From Planctomycetota bacterium (GTDB taxonomy: Bacteria; Planctomycetota; Phycisphaerae; WQYP01): 20,923 nucleotides of DNA. Shown here one piece after another: positions 1 to 8,512 of the stretch; position 1 is the stretch's first letter; each line of letters begins with the position of its first letter. The stretch lies in contig JAJZGH010000055.1 of NCBI GenBank assembly GCA_021798635.1, positions 1 through 20,923 of the forward strand, read 5' to 3'. Made by a program: the position numbers and the translations under genes. The notes under the pieces are model-generated. The model saw only the letters and a list, made by a program, of their open reading frames with translations. It did not search any database and was not told where the DNA came from.

Positions 1-280
1 GTGCGATTAATCTTGTCCAACCTTCGTTGTACTGCCACGCGTGGGCACCCGTGGTGCCATAGAATGGATAATCCCATGCATAAGGCATCACCTCCCCGCG
101 GTTGGCGTCGCTGTATTCAATATACCCTTGGCCCAGCACGCGCAGGTTTGAAAGACATACGGTACTAAGGCCATCCTGCTTGGCCTCTGCCAAGGCGGGC
201 AGCAAAAGCGCAATCAGCAGCGCAATAATGCTGATCACTACCAGCAGCTCAATGAGGGTAAAACCGCGATGAGATTTCAC
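1..280 (-). CDS. Pseudopilin-like protein with prepilin N-terminal methylation motif (3' end outside window)
   Basis: This gene reads leftwards and runs off the left edge; about 93 residues are visible. The start is GTG at 280, preceded by AAGGAG with a 7-base gap, which decides the start. The protein begins VKSHRG followed by [12 protein letters not shown], the classical type IV prepilin/pseudopilin cleavage site (Gly6/Phe7, Glu at +5) and hydrophobic helix. It continues into LSNLRVLGQGYIEYS, the region that follows the helix in the large pseudopilin-like families of Planctomycetota and Verrucomicrobiota. In the known family a prepilin peptidase cleaves and methylates the protein at the membrane; the role of these very numerous paralogues is not established. 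It lies 48 bases downstream of the PEP-CTERM gene on the same strand, so the two are probably co-transcribed. The C-terminal part that would show an H-X9-DG-type motif is outside the window. Confidence 0.88.
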   Translation of the reverse strand, partial: MKSHRGFTLIELLVVISIIALLIALLLPALAEAKQDGLSTVCLSNLRVLGQGYIEYSDANRGEVMPYAWDYPFYGTTGAHAWQYNEGWTRLIA

Positions 281-328
281 AACAATACTCCTTTTTCCAA
301 CATGTCCTTCACCGGCAGCGTCAAGGTA

Positions 329-1171
329 TTACGCGCTCTTACGCCGCCGCAGTATCAGCAACGCCACTGCGCCAACCGCGAAGATTCCAACCGTCGCTGG
401 TTCCGGAATCGGCGTCGTTGCCAGCGTGCCGATGATCTGGAATTCTGCGTTGTCCGTGAAAACGCCCGTAGGGTCATTCGTTGCGGACACCGGGGTCGGG
501 GTCGGATTACTCCCCCACGCCGCACCGGTCCAATAGGTTGGCGTGGTCGTAAATGCCCCCGTGCTTGTCCGGAATGTCGCCAACTGCCCAGTAGCTGAAC
601 CCGTGCCAGGTTGGGCCCCGTCGGAATAGCTACCATTGCCGACGCTTAAACCCATTGCGCTGTATGCGTTTGGACCCTGCGAATTAATTGCGTACCCGTA
701 AAGTGTATTTGGCGAGAGTTGTGGTGGGGTCGAAAAGTCGTAAACCACCCAGGTCCCGTTGGCACCAGCGGTTCCGACGGTCGCATTACCCGTGTACAGA
801 ACGGGTCCCGACGTCGCACCTGTAGTGGGTTCAAAAAGGTTGACCGTTACGGTATTTCCCGACGCCCATCCCTTGCTCTGCTCCCACTGATCCCACACCC
901 CTAAGGAATTCAGCAAATAACCATTTGGATTATTCCCCGTCGTGAACGTCTCGCCAAACCACTGATTGCTGTAATAATTGAGTGCTCCACCACTGGAATT
1001 ACCTTGGCCGTCCGTGGGGTTGCTGGCGATGACCACTTGGCTTCCGGCAGGGGATGGAAGGGCGGCCACGTTGCCATTGACCGTATCCGCATGCACGATG
1101 CAGGCATCTGTCGCCATCATCATGCCCGCGACACAGGCCGCCGCAACAATACTGAATTTCGAAGCACGCAT
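329..1171 (-). CDS. PEP-CTERM sorting domain protein, secreted and surface-anchored
   Basis: The protein has 280 residues. It begins with a Sec signal peptide (hydrophobic stretch at residues 7-20, likely cleavage after a VHA-type site near residue 28). Its middle is rich in Gly, Ser, Thr and Asn, and contains GETFTTG and YLLNSLGVW, resembling the beta-sandwich 'choice-of-anchor' type domains that often precede PEP-CTERM tails. The C-terminus has the full sorting signal: PEP at residues 256-258, a hydrophobic helix, and a terminal RRRKSA cluster. In known systems the tail is processed by an exosortase at the inner membrane; no exosortase is encoded in this window. The start ATG is supported by GGGAGG with a 7-base gap. 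The pseudopilin-like gene follows after 48 bases. Binding partners and ligand cannot be told from the sequence. Confidence 0.92.
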   Translation of the reverse strand: MRASKFSIVAAACVAGMMMATDACIVHADTVNGNVAALPSPAGSQVVIASNPTDGQGNSSGGALNYYSNQWFGETFTTGNNPNGYLLNSLGVWDQWEQSKGWASGNTVTVNLFEPTTGATSGPVLYTGNATVGTAGANGTWVVYDFSTPPQLSPNTLYGYAINSQGPNAYSAMGLSVGNGSYSDGAQPGTGSATGQLATFRTSTGAFTTTPTYWTGAAWGSNPTPTPVSATNDPTGVFTDNAEFQIIGTLATTPIPEPATVGIFAVGAVALLILRRRKSA

Positions 1172-1527
1172 AAGAAAACCTCCCGTTTATGCCAGTCGCA
1201 GGAGCATTCTGCTGGTGGGCTACGACAAATAGCCCAAACAAACTACAACAAAACACCATGCTCACGACGGCATGAAAACAAATTCCAGCTTCAACGGCTT
1301 CATTTGAGCCGATACGATTTCCCACCGCGCACAGTAGGGACAGATATTTCACCATTCTGTCGTAAGCTCCTGACTTGGTAGAGCTTCCGAATCAACCGGT
1401 GGTTTATTCTTCTGTGAATGACTCTATCTCATCGATGGTACCAAAACAAGATAAAAAATTGCGGCCGAAAAGTTTGATTTTGCGACAGTCCTGCAATCGT
1501 TATATTTTAAAGCCCGGCTGTCACCAA
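1172..1527. other. Intergenic region upstream of the PEP-CTERM gene
   Basis: No coding region can be supported in these 356 bases between the regulator gene and the PEP-CTERM gene, both on the minus strand. The stretch should hold the promoter of the PEP-CTERM/pseudopilin pair, but I could not identify convincing -35 and -10 boxes. A small inverted repeat (AAGCTC at 1364-1369 with GAGCTT at 1381-1386) is present. The leader motifs found before the genes at 7594 and 12725 were looked for here and not found. No U-tailed terminator was seen after the regulator gene. Confidence 0.5.
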
Positions 1528-2853
1528 CTATTTTGGCACAGGCACCACGCCGCGTTGCGCCATGTCAGTCGCATTAAACATCGCGTTGCGTCTATACGTT
1601 CGTGGTGTGCTTCCCGTGGCGGACTGAAAAAATGTCGACAGATACTGGGCGGACGAAAAACCCGAGGCTGCGGCAATGGAACGCATGGACATATCTGTCT
1701 CCAACATTTTCTTAACCAATTGCAGCCGAAAAAGATGAATTTCATCTTGCGGGGACCGCCCCAGTATTCGGCGAAATTCCCTTTCCAACCTGCGCCGGTT
1801 CACCGGCACAGCTTGCAAGAGCGTCTTCACATTAATACCTTCACGAATATGATCGCGAATATAGCGGATGGCCGCCGCCACGGCCGGATCGTCGACCGCC
1901 AGAATATCCGATGACAGGCGCCGGTGAATATCACCCGGTCCGACAGGCGCGGAATTAATCGCAATTCTCTGTTTTTGTAACAACCGTTTCCCTGCTTCCA
2001 CAGCCTGCTGTCCCACCAGATGGAAATCCTGATTAACACTCGAGAGCGGCGGGTTGCAATATTCGCACAGGGCAGGGTCGTTATCCACCGCCAAAATGGC
2101 AACTTCCTCCGGCACGTGAAGTCGGCGTTCAAACGCGGCATGCGCCAGGAGCATTCCCCAACTGTCCCGTCCCGCCATAATCGCGACAGGTTTAGGCAGG
2201 GACTCCAACCAATCTCCAACAGAATCGAGTTGATCATATTCCACAGTTGTATTAGGGATGAGGCTGTGACAATTAAATGAATTAAACGTCCATCCCGCCC
2301 GACCCGTTTGCTTGGTTTGTTTCGTTTGGCTGGTGTCCACCTCGGCCAATCGGTCTTGGAAGCCCTTCATTCGATCCGTCACAAATCGGTAAGCGAAACT
2401 TCCGATGAACGCAAAATTTCTAAATCCACGATCAAGAAAGTGTTCCGCTCCCACGCGGCCAAACGCCAAGTCATCGGAGTCCACTGAAACAAAATAGTCC
2501 CACCTCTTGTCATTATATATTTCCACCACTGGAATCCGGAGTTTGCGCAGATGCTCGGCCAATTTTGGTTCTTCAATCCGGGCGATCACCAAATCCGGCT
2601 GCCATCGCTGTAAATCAGAAAACAGTCGTTCCAGTGCTTGGCCGCGCGGACTGCCGCCGTGAATACTAAATATCCAAGGCAAATCAGATCGTTCCGCCGG
2701 CGGCTCTGTATCGCTAAATCCGGTGGCGGCTGATAAGTTGTGCGGATAAATAGCCTTCTGAATTCCCATGAGAATACCGCGTGCATAATAGTGCTCCAGG
2801 GGCAGAATCAGGGACACCCTGATAACTTTATGAGTGGCTGAATACGGTGACAT
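1528..2853 (-). CDS. XylR-type transcriptional regulator: sugar-binding domain plus AraC helix-turn-helix
   Basis: The protein has 441 residues and lacks a signal peptide, so it should act in the cytoplasm. Residues about 10-310 form a LacI/periplasmic-binding-like domain: VIRVSLILPLEHYYARGI at the start, FVSVDSDDLAFGRVGAEHFLDRGFRNFAFIG near 121-151, and AILAVDNDPALCEYCNPPLSSV near 252-273, all typical of XylR-like regulators. Residues about 325-423 form an AraC-type double helix-turn-helix, with RRLEREFRRILGRSP at 354-368 and MRSIAAASGFSSAQYLSTFF at 390-409. Regulators of this layout bind a mono- or oligosaccharide and usually activate nearby catabolic genes. The gene lies 71 bases after GH30 on the same strand, so it may be transcribed with GH3 and GH30. 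AAAGGA stands 6 bases before the ATG. A short Gln-Thr-Lys repeat sits near residues 176-183. The actual ligand is unknown. Confidence 0.93.
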   Translation of the reverse strand: MSPYSATHKVIRVSLILPLEHYYARGILMGIQKAIYPHNLSAATGFSDTEPPAERSDLPWIFSIHGGSPRGQALERLFSDLQRWQPDLVIARIEEPKLAEHLRKLRIPVVEIYNDKRWDYFVSVDSDDLAFGRVGAEHFLDRGFRNFAFIGSFAYRFVTDRMKGFQDRLAEVDTSQTKQTKQTGRAGWTFNSFNCHSLIPNTTVEYDQLDSVGDWLESLPKPVAIMAGRDSWGMLLAHAAFERRLHVPEEVAILAVDNDPALCEYCNPPLSSVNQDFHLVGQQAVEAGKRLLQKQRIAINSAPVGPGDIHRRLSSDILAVDDPAVAAAIRYIRDHIREGINVKTLLQAVPVNRRRLEREFRRILGRSPQDEIHLFRLQLVKKMLETDMSMRSIAAASGFSSAQYLSTFFQSATGSTPRTYRRNAMFNATDMAQRGVVPVPK

Positions 2854-2924
2854 CCGAAATCCTTTATTTACGATCTAATCAATTCGTTCGCCCCGACCTG
2901 ACGCCAAGGCGGAACCCGGCCCGT

Positions 2925-4355
2925 TCATAAACGGCAATCATCAATAACGAACGTCGTGGTGGATTTTCCCGGCAACGTAACGCGAAAGTGATTGTCTGTT
3001 ACGTCCGGCCCGGCAATCAGTTTCAAGTTATCTGTCGGAGACGTCACATACGCCTGCACGCGGCCGCCGATATATCTGAACCCAGTGAGGTTAAAAAGAA
3101 CAGGCCGCGGCTTTGGTTTTGCGTTCACGGCCACGATAATCAGCCGGCCTTGTGTGACATGAAGTGCCGAGATACAGTCCGTGTCCGTGACGCTGATAAA
3201 CTGGAACCCGGGCCGGATGAAGCGGCTGAAATTGGCCATCACATAATATTTCTTGTTGACGATATATCGGGTCTGCTTGCCATTCTCAATATTGCTGAAA
3301 AACCCCCAGCCTCCGCCTCCGTCCACCGCCTGCCAATACACCCATGCCAAGGGTCGCAACTCGCGCATATCCTGAATAATTCGCGAAGCCATGGTGAGCC
3401 CCGTTTTATCGCCATCCCCGTATTCCGACATCCAGAGTCGTTTATTATTTGCCGCCGCAAATTGCCGTAGCTTCTGGCGTTGGGTGCCTGAATAGCTGTG
3501 CGTGTCGATCTGGTATAGGTCATCAAGTGTCTGAGCATCATAGGACTTAACCGATGCCAGGGTTTCATCAATGCTGTTATCGTCCGGTGCCGCGATTCGG
3601 GTGGCCGAGCCTCGCCGCCGTAACGCTTTGGCAAGCATGGGAATAATACGATTCTGTTCCGCATTACCGATGCGGCAACCTTCCTGTTGTCCACCGTATT
3701 TCCACCAGTTGGAGGTTGGCTCGTTAAATGCCTCAAGAGTCTGAAAGCGAATGCCCCATGTCTGGTCAAAATGTTTCACCACATCAGCCAGATATTCCGC
3801 AAACGCCTGAAAATCGGAAACTTTGAGGTTGTCCCCGCCGTTTTTCGCTCCGGTGACACTGCCGCTGACGGTCATGTAATAGGGCGGCGAATTGGAGAAT
3901 GCCTGAATATGCGTTACTCCCATGGCCATGCACTCACGCAATATCAGCCTTTGTCGCTCATCCGCCCGCCAGTCGAAAGTTCCCGCCCGCGGCGCATAGC
4001 CTGGAATCGCGCCACGATAACTCAAAAATTTATAGCGCGGATTCTCGCCACCGCCAATGTTATACCGCGCCACCGTCAATCCCAGCCCTGCTCCCGCATC
4101 AAATATTCTCGTAAGATAATCTCTGCGAATGTCCGCCGAAAAGCCACCTACAATATGCCCCCACCAGGCCAAACTCGTACCCCATCCTTCAAATTTTTGG
4201 TACGTAATACGCGCATTAATATTTACCGCGGCAATGGAAGGTCTTGCCTGGGCCATTTCCCCTGAAGCCAGAGCCATTGCCGCAGCGCTTGTCATAAGCG
4301 CACGCCGCGTAAGGGGCTGTGCAAACAGTGTACTTCCGTCGTCCGTCATGTGCAT
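2925..4355 (-). CDS. GH30 family glycoside hydrolase, endo-beta-1,6-galactanase-like, Tat-exported
   Basis: The protein has 476 residues, close to the usual length of single-domain GH30 enzymes. A twin-arginine signal (LTRRALMTSAAAMALASG, residues 16-33) suggests folded export by Tat. The catalytic (beta/alpha)8 barrel begins with FEGWGTSLAWWGHIVGG (55-71), characteristic of the endo-beta-1,6-galactanase branch of GH30. The predicted acid/base is Glu212 in EAFNEP and the nucleophile Glu311 in RLWMSEYGDG. Residues about 375-475 form the accompanying beta-sandwich. Known members cut beta-1,6-galactan side chains of arabinogalactan proteins; the exact linkage is inferred. Two starts are possible: ATG at 4355 sits directly against the ribosome binding site, while ATG at 4349 has GGAGAGG about 7 bases upstream and is the likelier true start, removing two residues. 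GH3 lies 228 bases upstream and the regulator 71 bases downstream. Confidence 0.9.
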   Translation of the reverse strand: MHMTDDGSTLFAQPLTRRALMTSAAAMALASGEMAQARPSIAAVNINARITYQKFEGWGTSLAWWGHIVGGFSADIRRDYLTRIFDAGAGLGLTVARYNIGGGENPRYKFLSYRGAIPGYAPRAGTFDWRADERQRLILRECMAMGVTHIQAFSNSPPYYMTVSGSVTGAKNGGDNLKVSDFQAFAEYLADVVKHFDQTWGIRFQTLEAFNEPTSNWWKYGGQQEGCRIGNAEQNRIIPMLAKALRRRGSATRIAAPDDNSIDETLASVKSYDAQTLDDLYQIDTHSYSGTQRQKLRQFAAANNKRLWMSEYGDGDKTGLTMASRIIQDMRELRPLAWVYWQAVDGGGGWGFFSNIENGKQTRYIVNKKYYVMANFSRFIRPGFQFISVTDTDCISALHVTQGRLIIVAVNAKPKPRPVLFNLTGFRYIGGRVQAYVTSPTDNLKLIAGPDVTDNHFRVTLPGKSTTTFVIDDCRL

Positions 4356-4583
4356 TCCTCTCCGCGATACTTGGGCACCACCCGCCCGGAATTCCTAACC
4401 TCAAAATCCCAAACAGCTTGTCCGAACAGGAATGTACTATGCCGATGATCAGGTGGATATGCAAGAGATGCGCGTATACCGTCTCAATAGAAATGTCACT
4501 CGTGGGGGGGCAACACTGCGCAGCGAGCCGCCCGGAATCGGTGCGGGTTTGATTTTACTGTGACATCTACCGCACTTGCTGAA

Positions 4584-6713
4584 TCACGGTGCCACCGGCA
4601 GGTTAAATGAGGCTCGCAGAGGCAAATGAGCGGATGAATCACCAACGTAAATATGATAAATCCCCGGCAATGGCTGCCATGCGCGTTTTGCGGTGCTCCA
4701 GTAGCGCAGCGCTTTAACCGGGACGCTCAACGTGATCTGTCGCCTCTGCCCCGGCTGCAGGTATACCTTGGCAAATCCGCGCAGTTGTTCGGGCGGTTCG
4801 GGAATCGATCGGGATGATGGATACCCCAGATAAAGCTGGGCTACTTCCGCGCCGGCTCGTCGGCCGGTGTTGGTCACATCGAACACAGCTTGCAACGCAT
4901 TACCGCCAACCCCCTGCGCCGGTGTGGTGATGTGCAAATGCCTAAATATGAATGTGGTATAGGAAAGTCCAAAGCCGAAGGGAAATGTGGGCGTGAAGTG
5001 ATGGGCGTCATAGTATCGGTACCCGACAAACACACCCTCGCTGTAATGCACCACCAGCGGCCCGTGCATCCCCAAGGCGCGATTTACCGGAACGCCGGGA
5101 TATTCCGCAGGCGTGTGCGCTGGAAGTTCGCTGGCGCTGGCAGGAAAAGTCAGTGGAAGTTTGCCGCTGGGGTTCACATCGCCAAAAAGAACCGCCGCAA
5201 CCGCATTGCCGTCTTCCTCGCCAGGGTACCATGCCTCGAGGATAGCCGGTACCTGCCGCACCCAGGGCAGGAGCTTGGATGATCCGGTTTTCAGCACCAC
5301 AATAGTATGGCTATTGGCGGCAGCAACTGCGGCAACCAGACGATTCTGGTGTTTACTTAGTGATAAAGAGTCATCGCGTCCTTCCGTCTCATGATCGCCC
5401 ACCATCACAATGGCAACTTGCACGCTGCGCGCCGCTCGGACCGCTTGCCTGATGCTGCTGCCGACATTGAAAATCACACGAACCCCGCTACCGGCGCGGT
5501 TACGAATTCCTGCAACCGGGTTGACCGTATAAAGCGGCACCACCTGTGAGCTGCCGCCGCCGCCGGTCATCGCTTGCGCGGCATATGGGCCGATCACAGC
5601 GATGGATCGGCAGGTCGCCGGATTCAAAGGCAACAGACCTCCCTGATTTTTCAGCAGTACGATCCCCTGCTCCGCGATCCGTCGAGCAATGACGCCATCG
5701 CGTCGCTTCGGCAGCGCGCGGGCTTTCGGAGGATGCGTAAAGAGATGGAAACGCATCATCGTGGCAAATCGTCGAACCAGCATGGCGTTAATCACGGACA
5801 TGGATACTTTCCCGGTCCGGATCGCCGTTTCCAGATTCTTCCGGCCGAAATAGTGGCCTTCGGGCATTTCCACATCCAGCCCAGCGAGAGCGGATGCGAC
5901 AGTGCTATGCGTAGCTCCAAAATCAGAAGTGACGAACCCGCTGAAGCCCCATCGGTTACGTAGTGTCGTATGCAGCAGGTAGGGATTTTGGCAGCAAAAC
6001 ACGCCGTTGATCCGCGGGTACGCACCCATCACAGCGCCCACGTCCGCCTGCTTTACCGCGGCTTTGAACGCGGGAAAATAGATTTCGTGCAGCGCCCGCA
6101 GAGAAATAATCTCGTTAAGTTGCCCGCGATCGGTTTCCTGATTATTCGCGGCGAAATGTTTTGCTTCCGCAATAACGTGCTGAATCTGAATGCCCCGAAT
6201 ATCGGCAACGGCCATGGCTGCGGTCAGAAAAGGGTCTTCACCCAATGCTTCAAACGTTCGCCCGCATTGTGGAACCCGCGCAATATTGATATCCGGTCCT
6301 TCCACCATACCGTAATTGAGATCGCGAGCCTCTCGCCCGATGACTTGGCCGTATTGTTGAGCCAGTTTTCGACTCCATGTGGCCGCCAGGGATATCTCCG
6401 CAGGAAGGGCGGTCGCCTTCATCTGTGGGAAATCATCGGCTGGCCCAACGCCGACACACCCATTGGCCAAACGCAGTTCAGGGATGCCAAGGCTTGGGAT
6501 TCCCACGATATGTCGCGGATGTTGATGTGTTCCCTCGCCATGGATTTCCTCGATTTTTTCCGCCAGAGTCATGCGCCGCACGAGAGCCTTGGCCCGATTC
6601 GTCAAGGCACCCACGGAATAGTTCGATGCGGGCCGGGCAAGCTTTTCGGCCTGCAATCCGCTGCACCATGCAGTCGCCGTCATGAAAACCACAACATTCA
6701 GGATCAATTTCAT
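4584..6713 (-). CDS. GH3 family glycoside hydrolase (beta-glucosidase/beta-xylosidase type)
   Basis: Using ATG at 6713 the protein has 709 residues, normal for a three-domain GH3. The reading frame is open to ATG 6782, but 6713 has GGAG with a 7-base gap and begins directly with a Sec signal peptide (MKLILNVVVFMTATAWCSGLQA). Domain order: barrel at about 35-325 with MTLAEKI, GEDPFLTA, AKHFAANNQETDR and the nucleophile Asp264 in VTSDFGATHS; alpha/beta sandwich at about 345-525 with GIVLLKNQGGLLPL and the loop HETEGRDDSLSL, whose Glu442 or Glu444 is the probable acid/base; then PGEEDGNAVAAVLFG and a C-terminal fibronectin-III-like domain from about 590. Such enzymes release beta-linked glucose, xylose or related sugars from non-reducing ends, here probably in the periplasm. 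It is the first gene of the leftward GH3-GH30-regulator series. The precise sugar specificity cannot be read from the sequence. Confidence 0.93.
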   Translation of the reverse strand: MKLILNVVVFMTATAWCSGLQAEKLARPASNYSVGALTNRAKALVRRMTLAEKIEEIHGEGTHQHPRHIVGIPSLGIPELRLANGCVGVGPADDFPQMKATALPAEISLAATWSRKLAQQYGQVIGREARDLNYGMVEGPDINIARVPQCGRTFEALGEDPFLTAAMAVADIRGIQIQHVIAEAKHFAANNQETDRGQLNEIISLRALHEIYFPAFKAAVKQADVGAVMGAYPRINGVFCCQNPYLLHTTLRNRWGFSGFVTSDFGATHSTVASALAGLDVEMPEGHYFGRKNLETAIRTGKVSMSVINAMLVRRFATMMRFHLFTHPPKARALPKRRDGVIARRIAEQGIVLLKNQGGLLPLNPATCRSIAVIGPYAAQAMTGGGGSSQVVPLYTVNPVAGIRNRAGSGVRVIFNVGSSIRQAVRAARSVQVAIVMVGDHETEGRDDSLSLSKHQNRLVAAVAAANSHTIVVLKTGSSKLLPWVRQVPAILEAWYPGEEDGNAVAAVLFGDVNPSGKLPLTFPASASELPAHTPAEYPGVPVNRALGMHGPLVVHYSEGVFVGYRYYDAHHFTPTFPFGFGLSYTTFIFRHLHITTPAQGVGGNALQAVFDVTNTGRRAGAEVAQLYLGYPSSRSIPEPPEQLRGFAKVYLQPGQRRQITLSVPVKALRYWSTAKRAWQPLPGIYHIYVGDSSAHLPLRASFNLPVAP

Positions 6714-7149
6714 TTGTCCGCTCCGCATTGTTTGGTTACTCCAATTAAAAATTTTGAAGTTCGGGGTCCCTCTTATTTTCAATGGCGCTTTACCAGCCTA
6801 TCGAAAAATCAGATCCAGCCCGCAGGGCATAAATCCCATACAGGCGGAGACCCGTTTAAACAGCAGTTTATCCAAATAGCAACTCACGTAATCACTCTCC
6901 CGCCGCACGACCTTTCAGCCGTTTCCTTTGAAGCAGTTTATACGAGCAGATGGAGCAATGCACAGATGCAAGGCAGAACTTTTCGTGGGCTGTAATTGCT
7001 TAGGTCATAACGCCGGAATAACGAAGACAGGTGCTCCAGCCCATAAAAGCCGAGTTCTACAGGGTTTTCGCATTTAAGTGGCCTATTGTGGGGGCTTTTT
7101 GCGGGTTTCCTGACCACAGATTTGTCCATATTGATCGTCGAAAAAGCTA
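6714..7149. other. Divergent intergenic region between GH3 and the rightward leader
   Basis: These bases lie between the leftward GH3 gene and the rightward promoter at 7150. I see no supportable gene. The stretch should contain the GH3 promoter on the minus strand and perhaps operators for the XylR-type regulator, but no convincing pair of boxes or symmetric operator stood out. The last part (7124-7149) belongs to the conserved promoter block shared with 12407-12432. Confidence 0.5.
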
Positions 7150-7178
7150 TTGTATACCGCGATTTTGCAACCTATACT
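7136..7178 (+). promoter_or_regulatory. Conserved promoter, copy A, of the second PEP-CTERM gene
   Basis: A sigma-70-like promoter is proposed: -35 TTGTAT at 7150-7155, a 17-base spacer, and -10 TATACT at 7173-7178. The same arrangement recurs at 12433-12461 before the pseudopilin-like gene. Positions 7136-7155 are identical to 12419-12438 (20 of 20), including GTCGAAAAAGCTATTG just upstream of and into the -35 box, which could be an activator site. Over 7124-7180 about 43 of 57 positions match without gaps. If transcription starts just after 7180, the leader before the ATG at 7594 is about 400 bases long. Confidence 0.6.
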
Positions 7179-7189
7179 CACTCATGCAA

Positions 7190-7507
7190 GATCGATTGTT
7201 CCCCTGACGTATGTCGCGGGGCGAGCCAGAGACTTGGCACACTTTTACGCAGATGGCGGCTCGGTGTACACAAATTCCGGATGAAGCAGACATAGCCGCC
7301 CGTCACTATGTCTGAGGGACAGAGTGAGCAGTGAACAAAATGGCGGAATATTGGAGGTATTTATGCGGCTAAACAGAGTCATGTGACGTTCAAACTGGCA
7401 GTGGCCCGGCCAGGCGAAGGGAGATGGTGCTCCCCGATTAGATATCCGCAGTTCCCTAGTCTCCATGGTTCCTGAGACGCAAAGGCTGTGGGGTCAAGTT
7501 GGATTCT
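7190..7507 (+). promoter_or_regulatory. Long structured 5' leader of the PEP-CTERM gene, with a possible leader peptide
   Basis: This non-coding stretch between the proposed promoter and the conserved element contains several inverted repeats. The best is CAGACATAG (7287-7295) with CTATGTCTG (7306-7314), nine pairs around a 10-base loop. Another is GGGAG (7419-7423) with CTCCC (7430-7434). A tiny open frame, MRLNRVM, at 7363-7386 has a strong GGAGG five bases upstream and could be a leader peptide. The corresponding stretch of copy B (12468-12637) is about 150 bases shorter and not clearly similar in sequence. Confidence 0.35.
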
Positions 7508-7570
7508 TATCTGTCGCATGTCGCGACAAACCGCGGTCCGTCCGGTTGGCGGACAATGTAACTGCTCTAC
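7508..7570 (+). promoter_or_regulatory. Candidate cis-acting RNA element, copy A
   Basis: This block aligns without gaps to 12638-12700, with 54 of 63 identical positions. It can form hairpin 1, TGTCGC (7512-7517) with GCGACA (7523-7528) around a 5-base loop, then a linker AAACCGC, then hairpin 2, GTCCG (7536-7540) with CGGAC (7550-7554) around TCCGGTTGG. Differences from copy B within the two-hairpin part fall in loop 1 (two), in the linker (one), and in the outer pair of hairpin 2, where G-C becomes G-U. The block ends 23 bases before the ATG at 7594, just before the ribosome binding site. I do not recognise it as a known riboswitch class. Confidence 0.6.
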
Positions 7571-7593
7571 AAGGGAGCAATAGGAGTTTTATC

Positions 7594-8436
7594 ATGAGTA
7601 TCAAATTTAACATTCTGGCTGTGTCGGCGAGCTTGGCGATGGCGTCAACGGCGATGGCGACCACTACTACAATCATCTCGGACACATTCCCCAGCACACA
7701 AGGCATCGGATCTGGCTCCTATTTGGCGGGATCCTCACCGAATGTTGGTCCGACTGGTGCCACCTGGGTGACTAATTTAGACGGAGGTGCCATCTCGAGC
7801 ACCAGCAGTTACCAGCCCTTTATTGGGCCACCGCCTGACACAGCTAATCCAGCAACTAGTGTGGCGATCTTCCCTAACGCCGTTACTGGTGATGTAGCGG
7901 CTGCTATTGGATTTACGCCAACCGGAAATGGCATCCTTTCCCTCACGGCGACATTGGATTGGGAAGGTGGCTCGTGGCTTGGAATGGGATTTGCAAATGC
8001 GGCAAGCACCGCTAATCCATCTGGCAGTCCGGGCCAGTCCGGGCCATGGATGCTGATAACCTCAAGCGTGCAAATGTTTGGGGGGACCGGTAGCACTGGT
8101 AACTTCGTCGTCCAAGGCGTCAATACTCGTCTAAACACTGTAACATTTACCTATAACCCGGCGACGATGATGGAAACTTTGGATGTGTCTAACGCGGGCA
8201 AAGGTTCCGACTACCTCACAGCCAGCGTGCCGCTCTCGCATTTTGGTGTCACAACTGCCCCGACCATTAACTCGATCTATTTCGTGACCAGGGGTGGCAG
8301 CACTAATGGCAGCAACTTCAGCAACGTGACTCTCACGCAGGGACCTGCTCAAGTTGTTCCGGAACCGGCGGCGTTCGGTCTGCTGGGCGTGGCTGGTGCA
8401 GCCCTGCTGCTGCTTCGCCGTCGCAGAACCGTCTGA
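7594..8436 (+). CDS. PEP-CTERM sorting domain protein, secreted and surface-anchored
   Basis: The frame is open from 7465, but the start is placed at ATG 7594 because AGGAG stands 7 bases upstream and the protein then begins with a clean Sec signal peptide (MSIKFNILAVSASLAMASTAMA). The mature protein of about 258 residues is rich in Thr, Ser, Gly and Asn with beta-strand-like segments (GILSLTATLDWEGGSWLGMG, NTVTFTYNPATMMETLDVS), suggesting a lectin-like beta-sandwich; the fold is inferred. The C-terminus carries PEP at residues 256-258, a hydrophobic helix and a terminal RRRRTV, the exosortase sorting signal. Upstream are the conserved promoter and RNA-like element shared with the gene at 12725. 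A strong terminator follows 36 bases after the stop, so the gene is probably transcribed alone. Confidence 0.93.
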   Translation: MSIKFNILAVSASLAMASTAMATTTTIISDTFPSTQGIGSGSYLAGSSPNVGPTGATWVTNLDGGAISSTSSYQPFIGPPPDTANPATSVAIFPNAVTGDVAAAIGFTPTGNGILSLTATLDWEGGSWLGMGFANAASTANPSGSPGQSGPWMLITSSVQMFGGTGSTGNFVVQGVNTRLNTVTFTYNPATMMETLDVSNAGKGSDYLTASVPLSHFGVTTAPTINSIYFVTRGGSTNGSNFSNVTLTQGPAQVVPEPAAFGLLGVAGAALLLLRRRRTV

Positions 8437-8472
8437 TCGCCACCGCGGTAACGTATCGTCTTTCCCTCCCAG

Positions 8473-8512
8473 CGCGGGGCTGATTTCGCAGTCGGAATCA
8501 GCCCCGCGTTTA
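8473..8512 (+). terminator. Intrinsic terminator after the PEP-CTERM gene
   Basis: CGCGGGGCTGATT at 8473-8485 pairs perfectly with AATCAGCCCCGCG at 8496-8508, giving a 13-base-pair stem with a 10-base loop, followed by TTTAT. This is the clearest intrinsic terminator in the window. It isolates the PEP-CTERM gene from the downstream GH78 gene. Confidence 0.9.

Noticed and set aside
1172..1527. A third copy of the promoter and two-hairpin element before the minus-strand PEP-CTERM gene
   Set aside because: Reading the minus strand shows only scattered short matches such as ATCTGTC; neither the identical core nor the hairpin pairs are present.
3687..4265. Open frame of 192 codons on the plus strand
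   Set aside because: It is entirely antisense to the well-supported GH30 gene and has no domain or convincing ribosome binding site.
5970..6995. Open frame of 341 codons on the plus strand
   Set aside because: It lies antisense to GH3 along most of its length, shows no recognisable domain and is a shadow of the GH3 codon usage.
7235..7250. TGGCAC resembling the -24 box of a sigma-54 promoter, of interest because PEP-CTERM genes in some bacteria use sigma-54
   Set aside because: The GC of the -12 box is one base out of register and the TTGC element is absent. The conserved sigma-70-like promoter explains the gene better.
7508..7570. Known cyclic-di-GMP riboswitch, suggested by the GACAAACCGC linker
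   Set aside because: The conserved core and receptor-loop arrangement of that class is absent and the element is too short.
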